64,000 bases of DNA, from positions 380,365,908 through 380,429,907 of the forward strand of contig JASDDO010000018.1 of assembly GCA_030015575.1 (NCBI GenBank), read 5' to 3'. Under the pieces are notes generated by a model. That model worked only from the letters and a program-made list of their open reading frames with translations. It was not told the DNA's origin and did not search any database. The stretch's first letter is position 1. Each line of letters starts with the position of its first letter. Source of the DNA: Agapanthus africanus. Taxonomy: Eukaryota > Streptophyta > Magnoliopsida > Asparagales > Amaryllidaceae. Both the position numbers and the translations under genes were made by a program. This document shows positions 44,285-57,880 of this stretch, one piece after another.

Positions 44285-47200
44285 ATGTCAGGACTTAATC
44301 AAGATAAAAATATGGATGTATTGATTGAACCCGCTTATTATACCGAGCAGGGGATCGTTGGTCCCGTTCTTTCTTATAAGAGTTATAAGACTGAGCAGCA
44401 AACAGGAAAATATCTGGATTCTCACACCGCCCAAATGAAGAACAAGCATGTTGATGCATCTTCTTCGGGTGTGTTAGTTATTAAGAACTGTTTCTCAGTT
44501 CACCCTACGTCCTGGGTATTAGATACCGGATCGGGATCCCACATATGTAAATTGTTACGTGGGCTATGTAAAGGTAGAGAACTGGGAAAATGTGATCATT
44601 CCGTACAAGTAGGGAATGGTGCAAGTATTGCAGCCAAAGCAGTTGGCGAATATCACCTCGTATTACCAAGTAGTAATACACTGATTCTGAATGAGTGCTA
44701 TTATATACCGAACATGATGTGCAACATTATATCAGTTTCTTTATTAAGTAAAGAAAGATATTATTTTGTAATAAAGGATAATGTTATGAACATCTTCCTA
44801 AATCAAAAGTTTATTGCATCAGGCTCGTTACATAATGGCATATTCATTCTCAATCAAAATACAGTCCTTAATATACAAAACACACACAAGAGGAAAAGTT
44901 CAGAAATGAACGAATCCTACTTATGGCATTGTAGACTTGGTCATATCAATGCGACACGACTAGCAAAGTTACATAAGGATGGATATTTGAATCCGTTCGA
45001 ATTATCATCTTATGATACTTGCCATTCATGTCTCAAAGGAAAAATGACCAAAACTCCGTTTCGTGGACACGGAGAAAGAGTTACGGAACTCTTAGGACTG
45101 GTACATAGTGATGTATGCGGTCCCATGTCTACACACGCTAGGAACGGTTCTTCCTACTTTATTACATTCACTGACGATCTCTCAAGATACGGACATGTGT
45201 TCCTGATGAAACACAAGTCTGAAGCTTTTGAGAAATTCAGAAAATATAAGCACGAAGTAGAGAACCAAACGGGCAAAAGTATTAAGATCCTTTGATCTGA
45301 TCGAGGAGGAGAATACTTAAGCAATGAGTTCCTAGATTATCTAAAAGAGAATAGGATTCTCTCTCAGCTTACTCCTCCTTATACACCACAGCACAACGGT
45401 GTATTAGAGCGGAGGAATCGCACACCATTAGATATGGCACGCTCTATGATGAGTACAGCTGAGTTACCTATTTCCTTCTGGGGTTACGCGCTTGAGACAG
45501 CAGCATACCTATTGAATCAAGTTCCATCTAAATCAGTGCCTTCAACCCCATATGAGATATGGAGGGGAATGAGACCGTATTTTAAAAGATTTAAGATATG
45601 GGGTTGTCCGGCCTATGTAAAAAGGCAAAATCCGGACAAACTCGAGGCACGATCAGTTCTTTGCAAGTTTGTGGGATATCCAAAGAATTCTCAAGGATAT
45701 ATTTTCTACCACGCTGAGGAACAAAAAGTGTTTGTTTCTCAATATGCCACCTTTTTAGAAAAGGAATTTCTTGCAAAAGAAATTAGTGGCAAAGAGGTAG
45801 AGCTGGAAGAGGTTCCAGCGACACAAACTGCAACTGAAGATTTAGTGGAACTAGAGGATTCAGTAGTTCCCGACGAACCCCAGCCTCTCCGCCGATCTAG
45901 CAGGGTTTCTCATCCACCTGAGAGATACTATGGTTTTCTCATTGATGGTGGAAGCGAGGATTGCATCATGGAAGATGATGACCCCACTAGTTTCGAGCAG
46001 GCCATCACGAGTGGTGACTCTGTGAAATGGCTAGATGCAATGCGATCTGAGATGGAATCCATGTACACCAACAAAGTATGGACTTTGGAAGTTGCTCCTG
46101 AAGGGGTAAAACCCATTGGGAGCAAATGGATCTTTAAAAAGAAAATTGGTGTAGATGGAAAAGTTGAGACTTTCAAAGCTAGACTTGTTGCAAAGGGTTT
46201 TCGTTAACGACCAAGTGTGGATTATGACGAAACCTTTTCCCCAGTGGCTATGCTTAAGTCCATCCGGATCTTACTTGCCATTGCTGCATACCATGATTAT
46301 GAAATATGGCAAAAAGATGTTAAGACCACCTTTCTAAACGGTGATTTAGAAGAGTGCGTGTACATGACTCGGCCAGAGGGCTTCGTAGATAGTGGGAGCA
46401 GCGGAAAAGTGTGCAAACTGCTTAAATCCATCTATGGGTTAAAGCAAGCATCGCGGAGTTGGAACATCTGCTTTGATGATATAGTCAAAGAGTTTGACTT
46501 CATCAAAAACGTAGATGAACCTTGTATTTATAAAAAGGTTGCAGAGAGTAAGGTTTTCTTCCTCGTATTGTACGTCGATGACATACTCTTGATAGGAAAT
46601 GATGTTCCTATGCTGCAATCAGTCAAGCTCTTCTTATCACAAAGATTCTCAATGAAAGATCTAGGTGATGCCTCCTGCATACTGGGAATTATGATCTATA
46701 GAGATAGATCTAAACGGATATTGGGATTGTTCCAATCCAGATACATTGACACCATACTAAAGAGGTTTAGTATGGAAGAATCCAAGCGTGGGAACCTACC
46801 CACGATCTCTGGACTCACTCTCTCCAAAGAGATGTCTCCCAAGACTGATTTGGAGAGAGCTCGCATGCAAGGGATACCCTATGCTTCGGCAGTAGGCTCT
46901 ATCATGTATGCAATGCTATGTACCAGACCCGATATAGCATACTCACTAAGTGTAGTGAGTAGGTATCAAGCAGATCCTAGAGAGAGTCACGGGACAGCTG
47001 TGAAGAACATTCTCAAGTACTTGCAAAGGACTAAAGAGATATTCTTGGTGTATGGTAACGGAGAACTCCAGGTGGAGTCCTTTACCGATTCGAGCTTCCA
47101 AAGTGATAAGGACGACTCTAAGTCGCACTCGGGATTTGTCTTTACCTTCAATGGAGGGGCGGCGTGTTGGAAGAGTTCCAAACAGGATACCGTTGCAGAC

Positions 47201-47557
47201 TCGACGATGGAGGCTGAATACATCGCTGCCAACGATGCTTCCAAAGAGGCTGTCTGGATAAAGAAGTTCATTACTGAACTTAGTGTGGTTCCGTCCATTA
47301 AGCATCCAATACCTTTGTATTGCGATAAAAATGGAGCTGTGTCTTTGGCCAAGGAACCCAGGTCCCATCAGAAGTCCAGACATATTCTGAGGCGGTATCA
47401 CCTGATCAGGGAGATAGTTGATCGCCGGGAGATCGAGGTCAGGAGAGTTGATATAAAGGACAACATTGCGGATCCACTCACGAAGGCCATTCCCCAGATA
47501 CAGTTTAAGAGATTATTCGGGATGCTAGGTATGAGATACTACAGCAGCTGGCCTTAG
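44285..47557 (+). pseudogene. Ty1/copia F pol (protease-integrase-RT-RNase H), two stops
   Basis: One frame from Met 44285 (the frame is open from 44252). A short Gag head of about 12 residues passes through an unrecognised stretch to the protease WVLDTGSGSH at about 44515. Integrase: HCRLGHI...CHSCLKGK, SDVCGPM, SDRGGEY, TPQHNGV. RT: YVDDILLIGND at about 46570. RNase H: ESFTDSSF and DSTMEAEYIAA. Stops: TGA at 45294-45296 just before SDRGGEY, and TAA at 46205-46207. Ends TAG at 47555. No capsid or CCHC knuckle is present, so packaging would need Gag in trans. Confidence 0.95.
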
Positions 47558-47560
47558 TGC

Positions 47561-47571
47561 AAGTGGGAAAT
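47561..47571 (+). other. polypurine tract of copia F
   Basis: AAGTGGGAAAT just before the 3' LTR. Confidence 0.85.
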
Positions 47572-49771
47572 TTTTAGTTATGTATATGCCCTAGAGGCCA
47601 TTGTTGTACATATGATGTATATTATAATGGATGCTTGGATATATATAGAGAGGAATTTCTTGCTCGTCATGATAGTATGCTATTTGGTTTCACTTTATCT
47701 TAACATGTTGGCTTATATTAGTTTAATGTCTTACTTTCACATGTTGATAAAGCCCTTAAGATATGTACTCGACTACTGGGACTATGATGAGATCATACTA
47801 GTGGGGCCATAGTAGTCGATGAGTACATCCTATAACTGTTCCTAGTCGAGGGTGTATCGAGACAGGGCATCGATACACCAGAGTAGACTAGCGTATACGC
47901 ATCTTGACCCATATGATGGGCGATGGATGATCCCATATCCATCGGTGTTTGACATCAAGGATGGTGTACGGGTGCTCGGTAGAGACTGGGTACACTGGAC
48001 GGACTCACCGAGAACTCCCAGATAGTATTATACCTCACGTCAGATGGCAGTTCTCCGGTGACACTGGTACAGGGTAGTCCATAGACCCGAGATCGTCATA
48101 GAGTCTTGTGTGATTCCCACTGTGCTTTGATTTCCACCTTACCACGTCCAAGAGGGCATGCAAAACGGTGGCTTTTGGGTGCAGTCCCGAATCACATGGA
48201 GGCAATGAGTGATAGGAGGGGATTCGTCTCTCCCGATATAGGGAGTTGATGTTGTGCTGTGTTCGATTGGCTATAACTAGAAGTCCCTGGCCAGGGATGA
48301 TATAGAGATTTACTGGTAAGTGTTATCAGTAGTTTCTCGACCCGTTATGAGCCTCACATCGATACGACTTATCGGTTACTGGGGTCTGACGTATACCACC
48401 CCTAGACTAGATATGCAACATATCAGACGAAGAGACCGGACTGTACGGGAGTGTTACTGATTGGATTCACAGGAGAATGTACAGGCTTGCTTGTTGATCT
48501 TCTGATCGCTCAATACCTGGGTGGCTGTTGCGTTTAGCTGACCGCTTGCAGCTTGTGGGTGTTTGATATAATCATCAACTACTGCTGGCGTATTGACGAT
48601 TCTTTAGAGTCCTACACAGAGGTTCTTGACTCAGGCAAAACAGAGTAGGGGCACATATGTGATATATGCAGGATCGAGGATAATGCGATATGAGATACTG
48701 TATTATATTCTCATGATATTTTGATATGAGCCGGATCATCGGATCAAGTGTTGATTCGATGAATCGGTACATGATATATTAGTCGGTTATATTCGATATA
48801 GCCGGATTGTCGGATAAAGTGTTGGTTCGATAATTTAATGTATAATAATAAATATGATATATTGCATTACATTATCTAATATTGGCTCGCTTTATTATTT
48901 CATTTTCTCACCGGGTAATACATTGATATATATGTGATATATGTTAATTGTATTATTTTCTTTTGTTACAAATATATATTATATATGTGATATATAATAT
49001 AGTAACATGATATGATTACTACTGCAACATGTTTAGTGGAGATTAAACAAGATTAGGGTTTGATTTGGGTTAGTTCTTTCTTGATGCTTCTAGAAGGATT
49101 TATTTTTTTTTGAGCTAAGATATTATGGTTGATATTTTCTAGTGACTCATTCTTAACCCAACCCAAACCCTTAGCCTTAATTAATTCTCTACATGAGTAA
49201 GCCTTGCCATAGTTAACCATGGTTGCATTATTAATCATATATCATTTCATTATTCATCACAAAAAGATTTATCCATTATTTTCTTCTTCTTCTTCAACCT
49301 TGAGTTTTGAGAAAGCTTTCTAGGTTTTCATTTTGTGATGATTAAGAGTGAGAATTTGATATAAAAAGAAAGCATAAATACTACTCCATCATCCTCATCT
49401 AATCTAACCAATTAGATTAGGGTGTTCACCTCATTAGAGAGAGAGAGCTTGAGTTATAGAAACTTCGAGGTAGATTATTGGAGAAAAGGAAGACTATAAG
49501 CTAGCATGGATCGTTCGAGTTGTGGAGCCTCTCTTGAGTCCGGGAGATCGTGGATCGCGGCGAAGGGACTTCTACTCGGAGCTTATGAAGCGAAGGAGCG
49601 GACTACAAAGGTTGTAATCCCTCACTTTTAGTTGTAAAGATGTTTACTTGCATGTGTAACCCTAATTATCTAGCAAAGATCCCGGTTTTGGGTTGTTCGG
49701 CACGTCTAAATTTTGAATCGGGCATGGTTGATGCCTTATAGACCCTTTTATGACTGCCTAGGAACCCTATA
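47572..49771 (+). repeat. 3' LTR of copia F
   Basis: Starts TTTTAGTTATG (TG end mutated) and ends ACCCTATA (CA end mutated) before TTTTG. Confidence 0.94.
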
Positions 49772-49776
49772 TTTTG

Positions 49777-50575
49777 TACTGTGATTTCGATTTTGATATT
49801 CGGTATATGTTTTCGTGCACTATGTGCACTTGATTGAGATTCTTGCGCACACTTGGCGCACTTAATGCGATTTTGTACACACCAGATGCACTAAATCAGG
49901 ATTTGTGCAGATTAGATGCACCTGATATTGTTGTCGTGCACTCTCGTTGCACTTGACAGATGTTTTTGGTGCACACCCGTTGCATTCAGTTTTGTTTCTG
50001 TCCATATTCATGGCTTCTGTATTTGGTTTCGATTTCAGTGCGCACCGGATGCACATGATATTTTTATGCTGTGATTGGGATTGATTTCATTTTGAGCAGT
50101 ATGTTTTTATAATAATTACTATTTGGTTTAGTAACCAGGCGGGACGTGTATCTTAAATAAAAGATATATATAAGTATAGATATTTTTCCCTTAAAATGAA
50201 CGTCCGCTACTTATGCCGTGATACGCGCATCGCACGACAATTTTAAAACGGGTTTTTTTTGCATGCTTCTTATTTCAGATGTTTGGACGATTGTACTACG
50301 ATGCGTACTATGCGTACAAGTTATAGTTTTAATATATATCATGTTGGTTTTCGTATTGGACTTTGACATTGTACTTTCACCATAACTCCGATGATTGCGT
50401 TATGCTTGACGGAGTTTTGATTTTGAGTTATGTACCTGTTTTTCATGCGCATGCATTTCGCTAAAATGTGTTTTAAATATCGATGATTTCGGAGCCTCGA
50501 CGATTTGAGTGCTTTACAGAAATATTTTAGTATTTGGGGAGAGTTTTAATTTAAATTCGGGGACCGAATTTTTTT
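49777..50575 (+). repeat. internal domain of element B, right part, TGCAC palindrome series
   Basis: Continues B after copia F. 49800-50060 has repeated GTGCAC, GTGCA...TGCAC and 'TTGATTTTGATT' motifs at about 35-50-bp spacing, matching 57900-58450 in C. No gene; antisense frames such as 49862-50056 are repeat artefacts. Confidence 0.65.
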
Positions 50576-50588
50576 AAAGGGGGAAGAT
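50576..50588 (+). other. polypurine tract of element B
   Basis: AAAGGGGGAAGAT abuts the LTR start TGTAAC. Confidence 0.9.
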
Positions 50589-51650
50589 TGTAACTTTTTA
50601 AAAATAAATAAATAAATAAATAAAATCCTTTAGGTGAATTTTCGGATAATCAGTAAAATAAACCGTATTTTCCATAAAACTCAACTATAATTATTTTTCA
50701 ATATAGAATTAAATACGCCTATTTTAACTATGTAATTGTTAGTATTTGGTATTTATTTAGTGACTTATAAGTTATTAGTTTACTTAAATATTTTCCTTTA
50801 ATTAATTAAATTCAAATATTAACATAAGCTTTAATTATACATTAAATTAGTGTAAATTAAAAATTTGAATGGGTTAATTTAGCAAAAGTGAACCATGACA
50901 TATTGAAGACAAGTGTGTAACATGCAAAATTCTTTCTGAAATTTTTCCATGGTTCTAGACTTTTCTAGGATTGGTTTAGAAAAGAAAATAAATAAAACTA
51001 AATAAATTATTGAAAAGACTAAAGTGAGGTGATTTATTTGTGAAACTTCTACGCATTTCTACACTCTTTTTCCCTCTCCCCTCACTCTCTCCCCTCATGG
51101 CCGAGCCTAGCATGAGGCAACCCTAATTTTTCCCACTTCATTTCCTCTCGAAAAATCTTCAAAAATCCATCAAAAATCCAATAAAATTTACACCAATTTC
51201 CATTAACTCCTAATCCAACCCTTAACCCTTGTTCCTTGGCCAAATCAAGCATGTATTTTGGGATCAAGAGAGTATGTTGGGATGGCTAGGTTGCAAGCTA
51301 GATTTCTATACTTGTGAGGTATAATCCTAAACCATGTTCAAATTGTTGCTAAATTACTTTAATCTAGTTCAATTTTGTGTTTAATATGGTTTAAATTGTA
51401 GATTTAAAATTCAAGAAAAGGGTTTATAAATAAATTTAGGATTTTTATAAATTGTTTATGATTACATGGTGTAGTTTAACATGGTAAATAGTGCAAAACC
51501 TAATCTAGTAACAAATTTGTTAATTGTGACATTTTAATTGTTCAATTTAAGCTATTTGTAAACTAGATTTTTATAAAACATATAAATAGGTGAGATAAAA
51601 TTCTAGTGAGAATTTTTATCAATTATTCATGGTTTTAATGGGTAGATTAA
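50589..51650 (+). repeat. 3' LTR of element B, first part
   Basis: Matches 33759-34794 with small changes, including an extra CTCTCCCCTCA unit near 51075. Interrupted by element C after ATTAA (51646-51650), the left TSD of C. Confidence 0.92.
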
Positions 51651-54600
51651 TGTAGCGTTTTGAAAATCGTTTCGGTGAAATTTCGGAAAATCGGTAAAAT
51701 AAGGGTGTTTTCTGTAAAAAGTCAAAATGCAAATATCTTTATTATAAAATTAAATATACAAATTCTAGCTTTTTAATTACTAGTATTTGGTGTTTATTGA
51801 GCCACTGGTGAAATTTCAAATTTTCTGAAAAAAATATTATTTTAATATTATTTTAAGCCGGTAAGAAAATACATTAAATTAGCGATAAATACAAATTTAA
51901 ATGGGCTAATTTTAATCTTTAAAATCATGTTAATTAAAATCTAGTTGTAATATAAATTTTTAGTATTTTATTTCAAGTTTTAATGTGTTTTTATTATGGA
52001 AAACAAAAATATAATTAATTTGAACTAAAACTTGCAATTTTGAGCTTGTGGGGGGTCTTTTTGCATAGAAATTCTTTGTAAAATTTCCCACACTCCTCTC
52101 CACCTCATCATGGCCGGCCCCACACCTAAAAACAGCCCATTTTTCCTCCCCTCAAATTTTCTTCAACTCATGTGAAGAAATGCTTTGAGGAATGGTATAA
52201 TATATATTAATTTGACTAAGTATATGGTTGTCTTTGACCTTGTGTGAACTTTCCCCAAATCCCAAACCTCTCTCCCACTCCCACTGGCCGAGCCTCTTCA
52301 AGTGCAGCCCCAATTTTTCCCCCTCTCATTTCCTCATCAAAAACATTACAATTTGCATCAAAAATCCACCAAAAATCCCACAAAATCAAAATCAAAGCCC
52401 TACCCATTTTTCCTTAGCCCTTATAGCATGGATCTTGGTGCAAAGATCTCAATTTGGAGGTCAAGTTCCATATTTGATTTCATGGTTTGTGAAGGTATAA
52501 CTCTAACCCTTTTTCTTAATTTGATGTTAAATACTTTAAATCAACTTAATTAGGTGTTTTATTTAGGTTTTAAATTGCAAGTTTAAATTCAAGAGAAGGG
52601 TTAAATTAAAGTTATGGTTGTGATAATTTGTTCATGGTAGTGTGATGTATTTTAGCATCTTAAATATATGCAAAACCTAATCTTGTAGCTAATTTGCAAA
52701 TGGTTATATTTAATTTGCCCAAATTGTGATAATCATGCTAAATTGCTAACTAGGTTTTAGAAATTTTATTAAAATGTGGGATTAAAATCTAGTTAGGATT
52801 TTTAGCACGTCATTAAGGTTTCCATGAGTGGTTTAACCATTTAAAATATGCAAAACCAAGTTTAATTGTAAAATTGTGAATTTTACATTAAAAAGTGTTA
52901 AAATTGATATTTTTGCAAACTAGGATTTTGGAAATTATGCAAATTTATGTGATTAAATTATGGAAATGGTTTTATTGACTTATTTAAGTTATTTAATAAG
53001 TATTATGGCCACTATAATTGTTTAAACATCGAGTTTTGTACTAAAACGGGTAATTTTGCTTGCTAGTTTTTCGGAAAAACGGCTTTTAGAGTGAATTTGG
53101 GGTTTTTGTGAGTTTTAACCTATTTTATATAAAAATTAGTGTTCGTGAATGTGCAAATGAGTGTGATTGGATTTTTATCGATGGTTTGACGTTTGTACAT
53201 CGATATCGAGGGTTGGTTTGACTATTCTTGCATACGTAGGCGATAGGTTTGGACCTATGCGTGATAGGCGTGCCGATTTGATTTTCGTATGCTGTTTCGA
53301 TTTCGAATTTAGTTTTAATGCGATACGGTGCGTTATGATATGTAGGTACCCCATGCGGACTTCGAGACGACAAGCAAGCGCGTGGCGACGTCGGCACCGG
53401 CGAGTGAGGACCAGGTGAGTAGATTTATATCTACGGGGAGAAGTCGGGTGGATGGCGTATAGCACCCCCGCAGTCCGTGGTGGTGTATACGGATGCGTAT
53501 ACACACCAACAATTGTTATATGTTATTTGGGATTAATAATGATGTTAGGATGGATATTGGTGTGTTGGATTACCTTGTTGTTGCGAACCCTAGGGTAGTG
53601 TTACACACACACATACACACATACATACTTGCATACATTCCTATTGATATGTGCTCATGGGATTCTTTATAGTTATGTGTTCACATGGGTATGGGACTAT
53701 GTGTTCACATACGGATTGAGGATGATACTTGGGATTGAGCTGAGTCGATGAGATTTGATTTGAGGCCGTGAGATCGGTGATATAGCAGGGTTCGTATCTT
53801 AGATACGACATGACGTTGTAGCGGGTCCTTGACGTAGTATTTCACACACGTCCATGCATACGTAGGCGGTATCAGTATAGTACTAGACGTAGATCAGTAC
53901 CCCGATCATGATATTTGATAAAGAGGATACCAGGTGAATAGTATGATGAATGTGATTTTGACCCGTACCCAGATTGGGATGCCGTACGACGGATTTACGT
54001 ACGAGCTATATTTTGATGATTGATCCGCACTCTTGACTTGGGATGTCTGATTATAGATATGGTATCGGATATGATATTATTGAAGCGGGATCACCGACTA
54101 TACATATACAGGTAGGTATATGTATCGACTCAGATGGTAGGCGGTTTCCTTACCTGTAGTTCAGCTTGTTAGTTCAGCCGTATAGTTTAGTGTAGTTGTT
54201 AGATTAGATTAGACTCCTACCTATTTCAAAAACTAACGAATCGTGGGTATTTTAAAAGACAGCCCAAGGGATCCTACGGATATTTCAAAAGACTTATCTT
54301 TTCATAAAAACACCGTAGCTCCTATTTTCAAAACCCCATGATTTGTGTTATTTCAAAAGGCACCATTTGTAGAACTTATATTAGATTAATGCAGATTAGT
54401 TATAGTTGCGTCTAGTATTCAGCTCCCGCTTATTATTGTGGTTCGCTTCGCATCGCATACTTATGTTATAAATTCTTATTGAAATGTTGATATCTTATTG
54501 TTAGGACACCAGCACCATTACCGATGATGCGTATGTACCACGTACACTTACTTGCCGGCTCACACACATCTTCATCGGTAATTACAATGTCACGTACACT

Positions 54601-56133
54601 TTAGAGAATATAATTGCTTGACTTAGATTGTTAGCTGGTAGTTTTGACATGATATTAGTGTACTTCCCTTATATGCCATATTAGACATTGTAGTTATTAC
54701 CTACCACTTCATGCATACTGTTATTCAGTTGTTCATGCCTAGTTCATTATCATTGACATATGCACTTGTGATGATTTCTTGAGATTTATGATATTTCTGG
54801 ATTTCGGGGAAAGCCGCAAAATTTACAACTTATGATCTTTTAAAATATAAAATGTTGCGGTTTTCTAGTGATGTAAAGTGTCGTCCACCATGAGTTTGCT
54901 GTGGTTTTGGAAATCCGTGTCGAGGAGTGGAGGAACCGTCACGGGTACATGGTGGGCCCGGTATGGTACCCCGGGGCAAGAGGAATGTGGTGTTGACGTT
55001 GAGCCTGGCTGGGGAGCACTACCTACCGGTGATATTACCCGACGCGTCGGATATCCGGAGGATACCGTCGTGGTCTTGAGATGGATTGTAGGGGCCGGTC
55101 TGGACTGACGGCGCCCTAAATATTGAGATTGAGACATTGATATTTCGAGACAGTGAGATTTATGTTTTGTGTCGATGCTAGACACTGTTGATGCTGATTT
55201 CATTTATGATACCTCAGTTTAAAAATACGAAGGAAATCTCACTAATTTATGAAAACAGTTTTTTTTCATTTACATGTATTCTGTTTCATGCATTCATACC
55301 TCATTCATATGATATGTTGCTACCTGAGGCACTGACACGGGCACATGAGATTTCACTCGGTCAGATATTACCCTAGCCATTGTTATAGGCTGCTTGTTAT
55401 GTATATTTTGAGGATATATTATGATCGTATGACCTAGGATTGCGTCATACATGCGATTTCTATTCGTAGATGTTTTTCTATTCACGAGTTGGCAACTCAC
55501 CCCCGTTGTGCCCCAGTTTCTTGCAGGTTTTGCCGTACAGGTTTAATTACGGCCTGGCAGGCTCAGTTTCATTCGGGTGACTTGCTAGTAGGTGGGTTTT
55601 TCTTGTATCGTACCCATCATATTACCTTGTATAATATTATTCCGTTGTATCTAGTAAATTCCATCAACCAAACATGTATTTTTTGAGATAGAGACCAGTG
55701 TTGTTTATTCTTTCGACCTTAGAGTCGCTCGTTATATTTCTGGTGGTTTTGAGTTTCCTTTTGAGTTTTGATCCTCGCCGTTGGCGTTGTATATTATATT
55801 GCTTGTGTGGTTGTGACCGTCGATTGACGAAGAGCTAGCTCCCGCTTGGGGATGCCTTTTTATTGATTTCGTATACTATTCATGTTGTAACCCGTTTGGG
55901 AGCCAGTATTTACAAAGGAGACTCTGCCGAAATTTTTAGAAAATACTTGATGTTTTTAAAAACCGCATAATTCGGCTCATGCTATTAAAACTTCTTGTTT
56001 TAAATTGGTTTTCCTTCACTCTACTACTTTTCTTGGTTTGGATTTCTGGGTTTTCGGCTTACTTAGAATACGTACGCCTTGAGACGTTCGTAGTTTAAGT
56101 GCCGGTCATGTTCCGTACTTTCGGGTCGTGACA
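51651..56133 (+). repeat. 5' LTR of element C
   Basis: Starts TGTAGCG and ends TCGTGACA. A TATA-like GGTATAATATATATTAA at about 52194-52210 is a possible promoter. The open frames inside occur identically in the 3' LTR (for example 52228-52500 and 59691-59963); conservation reflects the recent duplication, not coding. Confidence 0.94.
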
Positions 56134-56137
56134 AAGT

Positions 56138-56149
56138 TGGTATCAGAGC
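56138..56149 (+). other. primer binding site of element C
   Basis: TGGTATCAGAGC, perfect, 4 nt after the LTR end. Confidence 0.95.
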
Positions 56150-57880
56150 GTTAGGTTTTACCTTCGGAGCGTAGGATGACCCTTGGTTGATGGAATAGGT
56201 GACTAAAGTAGAGTGACGTACCGTTGGTATGTTCCGCGGCATATTTACGATACGCTACTCCACTTAAGAAGCCTTAGGATGTATATTTCTTTGCTCAGTA
56301 TTATATTCATTCCTGATCTAGCCTCATCGGTACCAGTTATGGTTTTGCTGCCACGATTACGGGCAGGGAGAGCTACAGCTAGAGTTGCGGTCTGCACGAG
56401 CTCGTCACGAACAAGGACTGACCAGGGAGAAATTCCGGCGACACACGATTGCAGAGATGTATCTTTTTACTGTGTTTCCGCGCCACGAGTGTTTGGCGGA
56501 TCGCCTTTATGAGGTTACTCGGATGTGCAGATCGACACTAGAGGATTGAGCCAATGATAGAGGCCAGCCAGATTTTGATGACCGTTGGTGTATTGCTTAC
56601 TCATGATGATTGAGGCACTGTTCAGCGTGCAGACGAGTGAGCCAGTTGTTGCTGCGAGCGACGAGATATCGCCCTATATGTTGGAGCTATTGCAGTACGA
56701 GTTGTACTAAGAGATTATAGAAGGTCGCTAGTCACCGAGGATGAATGACTAGGACGTGTGGTTCGTTCGCTACCCCGATGCGAGGTCATCAGATAGATTG
56801 ATTCCAGCTAGAGACGACTTCACGCGGAGATGTTGAGAGTCGACAGAGACGATCGAATGTCAGAAACCTATTATTCCAAGTTTAAAGTATTCGGAAAGAC
56901 ATGCAGGCAATTCTATGGTCCCTCTAGAAGGATGAAACCCTAACTCGACTTAATGACCGTGTGAAAGCCTTTGAACCTTAGGGTTGCGGCAGTTCCGCGG
57001 CGCCATTAGTGAGGCTTGGGTTTGCCCTTCTACGGCTGGACCACCGATGCTGTGGTATGTACTCGATATTATTATACTGTACCCATGATGTTGAGCTCTT
57101 GGGGGATTATGAGGTTTTGACGATTCGATCGAATGGCTCGACTTCATTCGGATACTAGGTGGTGAGATGCATTCTTGGGAGGCTCCAGATACGAGGATAG
57201 CCGTTGGAGCTTAGTCCATGCAGCCACGACGAGACGAGTCCGGAGCAGTCGACATTAGAGAAAAGTGGAGTAAGAGGTTCGTACGAGATCTGGATAAGAC
57301 GACGTTCCACTCCGCCGACATCAGAGATGCGATGCGCATGCCGAGGCGTGGTACTTGGATTTACCTTCCAGAAGGAGTCGCGATGAGTATGCAGTCGTTC
57401 CGGAGCAAGATGCAGATATAGGAAAGGACGATGACTTCCGGACAGTTGGCAGAGACGAGACATGGAAGAGACCGTGAGCAGGATTCCTTCCAGGACACTG
57501 CTGCAAGGATACTTGCACCCAGGATCAGATGTGTCACATACATTCAGAGAGCCAGAGGCCGACGCCAGTGATATGCTGCCTTACGAGTGGTCGTGATGAT
57601 TGACCGAGAGATGACCAGAGAAGTGCCAGAACGGAATCATCCCCGTTAGCACACCCGACAGGGCCGATGAGCCGATGGACCGAAAGATTGGTAATTCACA
57701 GTGAAGACCTTGACCCAGGAGTGGTCATGGTTACGCACATCAGCAGGACAGAGTTCATGATCATTGACGAGACGTCCCACTAGTGACCGTGACAGTTGGC
57801 CGAGATTCTTAGAGGATGCGCTTGAGCGGTACTGTTCCGCCATTATTGATTTCGATGTTTTGGGTGATTTATTCGTATGA
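56150..57880 (+). other. internal domain of element C, possible Gag relic
   Basis: No intact gene. A weak Gag-like trace is suggested by 56339-56460 (Arg/Ala-rich after a Met) and 57260-57420 (EKWSKRFVRDL...FHSADIRDAM then MSMQSFRSK, resembling the W..F...Y....R.....M.V..Y...F pattern of gypsy capsids). It is broken by stops. Confidence 0.35.

Larger units (their letters stand above)
39424..49771 (+). mobile_element. copia element F (Angela/BARE-like), nearly complete, gag-less
   Basis: LTRs 39424-41624 (2201 bp) and 47572-49771 (2200 bp), 5-bp TSD TTTTG, degenerate PBS at 41626, leader of about 2.6 kb, one pol frame with two stops, and PPT at 47561. LTRs differ by a few dozen bases, about 97-98% identical by eye. 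Inserted in the interior of B. The capsid and zinc-knuckle part of Gag is absent, as in copia A. Confidence 0.94.

Noticed and set aside
46946-47401. 151-codon minus-strand frame
   Set aside because: Shadow of the copia F RNase H region on the plus strand.
52228-52553. Open frames repeated exactly at 59691-60016
   Set aside because: They lie in the two LTRs of element C; identity follows from LTR duplication. The peptides are low-complexity and have no family resemblance.
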